Source: CAZOMR01 sp964580655 (GTDB taxonomy: Bacteria; RBG-13-61-14; CAZOMR01). From it: 16,610 nucleotides of DNA. Positions 12,205 through 16,610 of the stretch are shown here, piece by piece. Where the stretch lies: contig CAZOMR010000046.1 of NCBI GenBank assembly GCA_964580655.1, positions 1-16,610 on the forward strand, read 5' to 3'. The translations under genes were made by a program, and so were the position numbers. Position 1 is the stretch's first letter. Each line of letters opens with the position of its first letter. The notes beneath the pieces are model-generated. The model saw only the letters and a program-made list of their open reading frames with translations. It did no database searches and had not been told where the DNA came from.

Positions 12205-13883
12205 AGCAAAAACTGATCTCTGTCGGCCTGTTTACGGTCCTGCTGGCTTCCAGCGCTGGTGCGGCCGGGAAAATCGCATTCAAGGAGAGCTACATCGAAT
12301 TTGACGGAGTAGGGCACGACCGTGTGTTCGCTGATTTCAATGGAGACGGAAAGGAAGACCTCGGAGTGCAATACACCCTCTCGGACCAGGAAGATAAGTA
12401 TTTCTTTTATGTCTTTTATCAGGGGCCTGGCGGTTCTTTCGGCCCGGATCCGGACATCAGCCTGACCCTCCCGGAGGATGCAAAGCTTTTCGACGCGGGT
12501 AATGTGGCCCCTTCGAAAGGAGACGAGCTTGTCATTCTTCTGGATAAGGGGATGTTTTACTATGAGAAAAGGGGGAAGTCCTTCAGCGGCTTGAAACCTC
12601 TTTTTCAGAGCAAGAGTCTCTTTGCCAGCGCGGAACCCTCCCGGCCTTTATATCAGAACTTCCTCTGGAACCTGGACCAGGAGGGCTACGACGAGGTTAT
12701 CTTTCCGACCGGCAAGGGCCCGGAGCTTTATCAGCGCGGGGAAGGCGGCGAAAAAAACTTTGAGCTTATGCAAAAGCTGAACCTGCCAGTGGAGGTCACC
12801 TACCGGGTGGGCGGTCTCGGGGACATCATGACTACGGATGACATCAACCAGTTCTTGCGTTTCCAGCCTTACGGCAAGCGCCTTACGGCCAACCTTACCC
12901 TCCCGGACATCTTTGTCATGGATGCTGACGGGGACGGACTTCTTGACATCCTGGGTCTCTTGAAGAACAAACTGAAAATCTTCTGCCAGCAGGCAGACGG
13001 GCATTTCCCGGAAAAGCCGACCGCAGTGGTGGAGAAGCAGATACTCACGCCTGACGAGAAGAAGCTCAGCATGTCAGGCCAGGGAATGACACTCGCGAAC
13101 CTGAACGGCGACGAAACCCTGGACATCATCATGACCAAATGGGGCTCCACGGAGAACCGCTCCCGGATGACCCGATACATCTATTACGGAAAGAAAGGCC
13201 TCAAATATAACCAGGCCCCTGACCAGGTTATCGCGACCACAAGTGCGATCGTGGACTTCGGCATATACGACCTCAACCGGGACGGCAAGAAAGACCTGCT
13301 CATTCCTTTTTTTCACTTCGCGCCCTCCACGGCCTTCAAGATGATGACCGAGAATTCCATCAAGATACAGTTCAGGATTTTTCTTATGGGCCCGGACGGC
13401 CGCTACAGTCAAGGTGAGGGAAAAAATTTCGCCACGCCGGACAAGCGCAAGATGCTCAATTACAAGGTAGACATAATCGGAGTCATCCTTGATTTTCAGA
13501 CCCTGATAGAAGGAAAGTTCCATCCTTTGATCAACTTCGGCCATGACTTCAACGGCGATTCCTACCTGGACATAGTCGCGGATACAGGTGCGGATAAGAT
13601 CAACTTCTATTGGGGCAATGCCGATGTGAAATATTCTCAGATGCCGGACCAGGTGGTGCCACTCGAGTCGGCCGTGACTTATGACATTCACGATCTCAAC
13701 CATGATAAAAAAGCCGACATCATTACATACTACGAGTCCGAGGAGAGGGTGAAGAAAAGGCGCAAGATAGCCCAGGAGGCCTACCGCTCAGGCCGCACCG
13801 AAGCGATAACTCCGGAGATAGAGGCCAGCGCGCTACTATCCACAAAGGAGCAGACCCGGATCAAGATACTGCTATCGGAATAA
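12201..13883 (+). CDS. Secreted FG-GAP/VCBS-repeat protein coupled to an ABC transporter
   Basis: 560 residues. A Sec signal peptide MKQKLISVGLFTVLLASSAGAAG precedes a mature protein with six calcium-binding-like D-x-[DN]-x-D-x-x-x-D loops. These are DFNGDGKED (from residue 45), DADGDGLLD (241), NLNGDETLD (300), DLNRDGKKD (357), DFNGDSYLD (449) and DLNHDKKAD (498), each followed by a short hydrophobic strand as in FG-GAP/integrin-type beta-propeller blades. No enzyme motif is present. The C-terminus is a basic helix without an anchor. Such propellers bind glycans or proteins outside the cell. The frame is open further upstream (to 12105), but the ATG at 12201 gives a proper signal peptide and overlaps the permease stop as ATGA. 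The partner role with the transporter is inferred from this coupling. Confidence 0.82.
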   Translation: MKQKLISVGLFTVLLASSAGAAGKIAFKESYIEFDGVGHDRVFADFNGDGKEDLGVQYTLSDQEDKYFFYVFYQGPGGSFGPDPDISLTLPEDAKLFDAGNVAPSKGDELVILLDKGMFYYEKRGKSFSGLKPLFQSKSLFASAEPSRPLYQNFLWNLDQEGYDEVIFPTGKGPELYQRGEGGEKNFELMQKLNLPVEVTYRVGGLGDIMTTDDINQFLRFQPYGKRLTANLTLPDIFVMDADGDGLLDILGLLKNKLKIFCQQADGHFPEKPTAVVEKQILTPDEKKLSMSGQGMTLANLNGDETLDIIMTKWGSTENRSRMTRYIYYGKKGLKYNQAPDQVIATTSAIVDFGIYDLNRDGKKDLLIPFFHFAPSTAFKMMTENSIKIQFRIFLMGPDGRYSQGEGKNFATPDKRKMLNYKVDIIGVILDFQTLIEGKFHPLINFGHDFNGDSYLDIVADTGADKINFYWGNADVKYSQMPDQVVPLESAVTYDIHDLNHDKKADIITYYESEERVKKRRKIAQEAYRSGRTEAITPEIEASALLSTKEQTRIKILLSE

Positions 13884-13921
13884 AGCCTCAAGTTAATCTT
13901 CGACAGTTTAATAGCATATCT

Positions 13922-14055
13922 TATAGATGGTTTCATAACCCAGATAGTAGGGGCGTGATTCATCACGCCCAGAAGGAGGGCGCAATAAATTGCGCCCCTA
14001 CCCAGACGCCAGAATTTAACATAATGTTTCATGACAGGTTATGAAACCATCTATA
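13922..14055. mobile_element. MITE-like nested inverted-repeat element
   Basis: A 134-nt unit is bounded by perfect 19-nt inverted repeats: TATAGATGGTTTCATAACC (13922-13940) and its reverse complement (14037-14055). The inside holds a second palindromic cassette with two hairpins. It has no coding capacity and no clear target-site duplication. Size, terminal repeats and lack of genes fit a MITE or REP-type element moved by an enzyme encoded elsewhere; mobility itself is inferred. Confidence 0.55.
13947..14001. repeat. Two-hairpin palindromic cassette (GTAGGGGCG...CGCCCCTAC)
   Basis: The ends GTAGGGGCG (13947-13955) and CGCCCCTAC (13993-14001) are inverted repeats. Between them lie two perfect hairpins of nine base pairs, each with a two-base loop: GGGCGTGAT/ATCACGCCC (13951-13970) and GGGCGCAAT/ATTGCGCCC (13978-13997). 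This 'GTAGGGGCG...CGCCCCTAC' pattern is a familiar dispersed intergenic repeat of many environmental genomes. The hairpins may also block exonucleases or weakly stop transcription. Confidence 0.7.
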
Positions 14056-14257
14056 GTCGTTCGATCCGCCAGTCGCAGGAGTCTGAAAAGTTTTAACATA
14101 AAAAAATTTTCCAGGTAATTGGTGTGCCGGATGCCGGGGCAATTGCCGGGGCCGCGAGTTGAATTGCATATCTTCTTGAAATTTGATATTTCTTGCCTGG
14201 GCATAGCTGATGGATTTACAATAATGGCGGGCAGATTTTTATCGAGATCAATAATTG

Positions 14258-14263
14258 AAGGAG
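14258..14263 (+). promoter_or_regulatory. Ribosome binding site of the GH3 gene
   Basis: AAGGAG lies exactly 7 nt before the ATG at 14271, fixing the start and with it the Tat signal peptide. Confidence 0.7.
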
Positions 14264-14270
14264 TGTTACA

Positions 14271-16364
14271 ATGAATCGGAGAAATTTTTTGAGAACGATA
14301 GGGGCCGGGGCGGTTGTTTTGGCCATGTTCGGAGGGTCCGTGACTGCGATCTCCGGCCAGAGCGATGCGGAGATCGAGAAGCGTGTCGAAGATGTTCTAT
14401 CAAGGATGACCCTGGATGAGAAGATCGAGCAGATGTCGGGTAATATTCTGCGTGACATAGTTCAGGGGTTTTTCGCCAAGGGTCATGGTTATACGGGCTT
14501 CACTCCCGCGAACAAGCGCCTGGGAATACCCGCGCTCAAATGCCTTGATGGTCCACGCGGCGTAGGCTTCTTCTATAAAACTACCTGTTTCCCTGTTTCA
14601 GCGGCAAGAGGCTCGACATGGGATGCCGAGCTTGAGGAGCGCGTGGGCGCGGTCATGGGTTATGAAACGAGGGCGGTCGGGGCCAATATGCTTTTATGTC
14701 CTTGTATCAATGTGGTACGGCACCCGAGCATGGGACGGGCACAGGAGTCTTACGGCGAAGACCCATATCATCTGGGCGTTATGGGCGCGGGTCTGGTTGT
14801 CGGCCTGCAGAAACATGTGATGGCCTGCCCGAAGCACTATGCGGTCAACAACATCGAGGAATCAAGGATGTTCGTTGATGTTCGCGTGGATGAGCGCACC
14901 TTGAGAGAGATATACCTTCCTCATTTCAAGATGTGCGTGGAGGCAGGGGCCGCATCCATTATGAGCGCTTATAATGATGTAAACGGGTATCTATGCGGCC
15001 ATAACACACACCTGCTTCGTGATATTCTCAAGGGAGAATGGAATTTCGACGGGTTCGTGGTATCCGACTGGGTTAACGCTGTGGAGGATACGATTGAGGC
15101 CGCTGACGCAGGCCTGGACATTGAGATGCCGAGGCCGGAGTATTACGGGAAACATCTGAAAAAGGCTGTTCTTGACGGCAGGGTTTCAGAAGAGGTTATA
15201 GATGAAGCGGTAACCAGAATACTCAGGCAGAAGTTCAAATTCGACATCAGAGAGGCCGGATATGACAGGAACAAGGTCGCATGCAGGGAACATACCGCGC
15301 TTGCTCGCGAGGTAGCGCAAAAAGGAATCGTACTCTTGAAAAACTCTAACTCTGCACTACCGCTTGACCGCACGAAGGTTCGAACCATAGCCGTTGTAGG
15401 AGAACTTGCAGATAAAGCCAACATTGGGGACCTCGGTTCCAGTAAGGTAACACCTCCATATGCAGTTGCGCCGCTGGAAGGAATTAGAGACAGGGCCGGA
15501 GGCTTGGTTGAGGTGGTTTACGATGTAGGCAGGAATCTCTCCGCCGCCAGGCGGATCGCGAGCCAGGCCGATGCGGTGATTGTCGTGGCAGGGCTCACCT
15601 GGAAAGATGAAGGAGAGGGGAACGATCGTGAGAATCTAAATCTTCACAAGGAGGACGAGAGACTTATAAAGGCTGTTGCGGAGGAAAACGAAAGATGCAT
15701 AGTTATACTGGAGGGCGGCGCGGCAATCACCATGGAGTCCTGGAAGGACAAGGTGCCTGCAATCCTCATGGCATGGTACTCCGGGATGGAAGGCGGCAAC
15801 GCAATAGCTGATGTCTTATTCGGGGATGTGAACCCCAGTGGGAAACTGGCAATTGTATTCCCCAAATCACTTGATCAGCTATTTGAGCATGATAACAAAT
15901 CGAAGACTGTTGAATATGACTACTACCACGGGTATCGGTATTTCGACAAGAAGGGTCTTGAACCGGCATTCCACTTTGGCTTCGGGCTAAGCTACACGGA
16001 GTATAAGTACGAAAACTTGAGACTGGACAAGAAGAAGACAGGCAAAAGCGGAAAAATCCAGGTCAAGGTTGATGTGACCAACATCGGCAGGGTAAGCGGG
16101 GAAGAGATAGTACAACTCTACATCGGCTATAAGGGATCAAGGGTTGACCGGCCGGTAAAAGACCTCAAGGGCTTTGGAAAGCTCGCACTTGAGCCGGGAC
16201 AGACCAGGACCCTGACATTTGAGCTCAAGCCTGGGGATCTTGCCTATTACAATATTGATAAAGGCGCCTGGGAGATCGAGGACATTGAATATGTCGTTTA
16301 TGTCGGGCCCTCGTCCAGGCAGGATGATTTGCTGAGCGATACCTTCAAGGTATCGGGTCTATAA
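14271..16364 (+). CDS. Tat-exported glycoside hydrolase family 3 enzyme (beta-glucosidase-like)
   Basis: 697 residues. The N-terminus MNRRNFLRTIGAGAVVLAMFGG is a twin-arginine signal (RRNFLR plus hydrophobic core), so export is folded, to the periplasm. The GH3 N-terminal barrel has GRAQESYGEDP, PKHYAVNN with K188-H189, and the nucleophile Asp266 in GFVVSDW. The GH3 C-terminal domain has GIVLLKNSNSALPLD and EGEGNDRENLNL, whose Glu449 (or Glu447) is the likely acid/base by analogy to bacterial Bgl3 enzymes, then MAWYSGMEGGNAIADVLFGDVNPSGKLAIVFP. A fibronectin-III-like domain (about 590-690; VKVDVTNIGRVSGEEIVQLYIG) ends the protein. It should release sugars from beta-glycosides; whether glucosidase, xylosidase or N-acetylglucosaminidase is not clear. 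It is separated from the ABC unit by the inverted-repeat element and stands before a broken Tat-signal gene. Confidence 0.92.
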   Translation: MNRRNFLRTIGAGAVVLAMFGGSVTAISGQSDAEIEKRVEDVLSRMTLDEKIEQMSGNILRDIVQGFFAKGHGYTGFTPANKRLGIPALKCLDGPRGVGFFYKTTCFPVSAARGSTWDAELEERVGAVMGYETRAVGANMLLCPCINVVRHPSMGRAQESYGEDPYHLGVMGAGLVVGLQKHVMACPKHYAVNNIEESRMFVDVRVDERTLREIYLPHFKMCVEAGAASIMSAYNDVNGYLCGHNTHLLRDILKGEWNFDGFVVSDWVNAVEDTIEAADAGLDIEMPRPEYYGKHLKKAVLDGRVSEEVIDEAVTRILRQKFKFDIREAGYDRNKVACREHTALAREVAQKGIVLLKNSNSALPLDRTKVRTIAVVGELADKANIGDLGSSKVTPPYAVAPLEGIRDRAGGLVEVVYDVGRNLSAARRIASQADAVIVVAGLTWKDEGEGNDRENLNLHKEDERLIKAVAEENERCIVILEGGAAITMESWKDKVPAILMAWYSGMEGGNAIADVLFGDVNPSGKLAIVFPKSLDQLFEHDNKSKTVEYDYYHGYRYFDKKGLEPAFHFGFGLSYTEYKYENLRLDKKKTGKSGKIQVKVDVTNIGRVSGEEIVQLYIGYKGSRVDRPVKDLKGFGKLALEPGQTRTLTFELKPGDLAYYNIDKGAWEIEDIEYVVYVGPSSRQDDLLSDTFKVSGL

Positions 16365-16424
16365 AAAACTATCCGAAGATATCAAGGCGGAGCCGCATTA
16401 TTAAGCGGGTCGGAAAAAGTATAA

Positions 16425-16547
16425 ATGCACAGAGGGGATTTCCTGAACACGGTCGGGGCAGGGGCCACGGTCCTGGCCATGCCGCAGAGCCTGTTTGCAA
16501 AGCACTCAAGCGCACACAGACCCAATTTTATCGGTTCATCCGGCTAA
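16425..16547 (+). pseudogene. Remnant of a second Tat-exported enzyme, probably a sulfatase
   Basis: The 40-codon frame reads MHRGDFLNTVGAGATVLAMP then QSLFAKHSSAHRPNFIGSSG. The first half parallels the GH3 signal peptide (NRRNFLRTIGAGAVVLAM), but the twin arginine is now R-G. The RPNFI at the end is how many family S1 sulfatases begin their mature domain (usually followed by hydrophobic residues and a metal-binding D-D). Here the frame stops after GSSG, and no other frame of the last 63 nt continues a sulfatase. It lies 60 nt past the GH3 stop. The likely history is a sulfatase gene cut off by deletion or rearrangement; the assignment rests on two short motifs. Confidence 0.4.
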
Positions 16548-16610
16548 AGAGAACCCTCCAGAGTGCCAGCCCCCTGAGGCATGGATTTTTAAGGCATAAC
16601 TCCGGTGGCC

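Larger units (their letters stand above)
13884..14270. other. Gene-free stretch of 387 nt between the ABC unit and the GH3 gene
   Basis: No credible coding frame is present. It holds the nested inverted-repeat element (13922-14055), a ten-base direct repeat TTTAACATAA (14015-14024 and 14092-14101), one more copy of CAGGTAATT (14112-14120), and an AT-rich stretch before the GH3 ribosome site. No intrinsic terminator with a T tract and no convincing promoter were found, although TTGAAA occurs at 14176-14181. Confidence 0.6.

Noticed and set aside
13074..13703. 209-codon minus-strand open frame inside the FG-GAP gene
   Set aside because: The repeated D-x-N-x-D loops on the plus strand explain why the complementary frame stays open; no motif or start signal is present on the minus strand.
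13914..14174. GCATATCTT direct repeat (13914-13922 and 14166-14174) as a target-site duplication around the inverted-repeat element
   Set aside because: The right copy is more than 110 nt outside the element end, and the sequence is AT-rich, so chance is a better explanation.
13884..14270. CRISPR-like array because of repeated palindromes
   Set aside because: The repeats are nested inverted arms of one element, not regularly spaced direct repeats with unique spacers, and no cas genes are present.

Overview
The window reads as the chromosome of a Gram-negative bacterium that makes a heptose-containing lipopolysaccharide. It encodes two GT9 heptosyltransferase-family proteins, a GT4 glycosyltransferase, a WaaP/InaA-type kinase-fold protein, an outer-membrane BamD lipoprotein and a DksA of classical type. 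The flavour is that of an uncultured Desulfobacterota-like ('deltaproteobacterial') lineage, but this is inferred from gene content and protein style only; no marker gene in the window fixes the taxonomy.

Left block, minus strand (about 7156 down to 32): one long, tightly packed co-directional run. In transcription order it encodes a 564-residue tandem kinase-fold protein that has lost its catalytic residues in both halves, a GT4 glycosyltransferase (TTG start overlapping the previous stop), DksA (preceded by a 53-nt gap with a possible promoter), BamD, a lipoprotein with two NTF2-like domains, a TPR protein, a zinc-ribbon/RDD membrane protein, and the broken N-terminus of a GT39-type polyprenol-phosphate-sugar glycosyltransferase at the window edge. 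Overlaps of 4 to 23 nt join most neighbours, so this looks like an envelope-biogenesis operon with a transcription regulator inside it.

Middle block: a Trm112-like zinc protein (7338-7529) and a heptosyltransferase II (7623-8654) on the minus strand; a shikimate kinase diverging from the heptosyltransferase (8774-9298, plus); and a second GT9 protein (9258-10259, minus) whose 3' end overlaps the shikimate kinase gene by 41 nt. The divergent heptosyltransferase/shikimate kinase spacer carries a mirrored 10-nt motif directly in front of both start codons, and neither gene has a visible Shine-Dalgarno.

Right block, plus strand: a translationally coupled unit of ABC ATPase, ABC-2 permease and a secreted FG-GAP/VCBS repeat protein (10392-13883). 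Next comes a 387-nt gene-free stretch holding a nested inverted-repeat element with 19-nt terminal repeats enclosing two perfect hairpins. Then comes a Tat-exported GH3 beta-glycosidase (14271-16364), and after it a 40-codon remnant that looks like the degraded start of a second Tat-exported enzyme, probably a sulfatase.

The points most worth follow-up are the double pseudokinase at the head of the envelope operon, the ABC exporter coupled to an FG-GAP protein, the mirrored leader motif with apparently near-leaderless shikimate kinase expression, and the nested inverted-repeat element.
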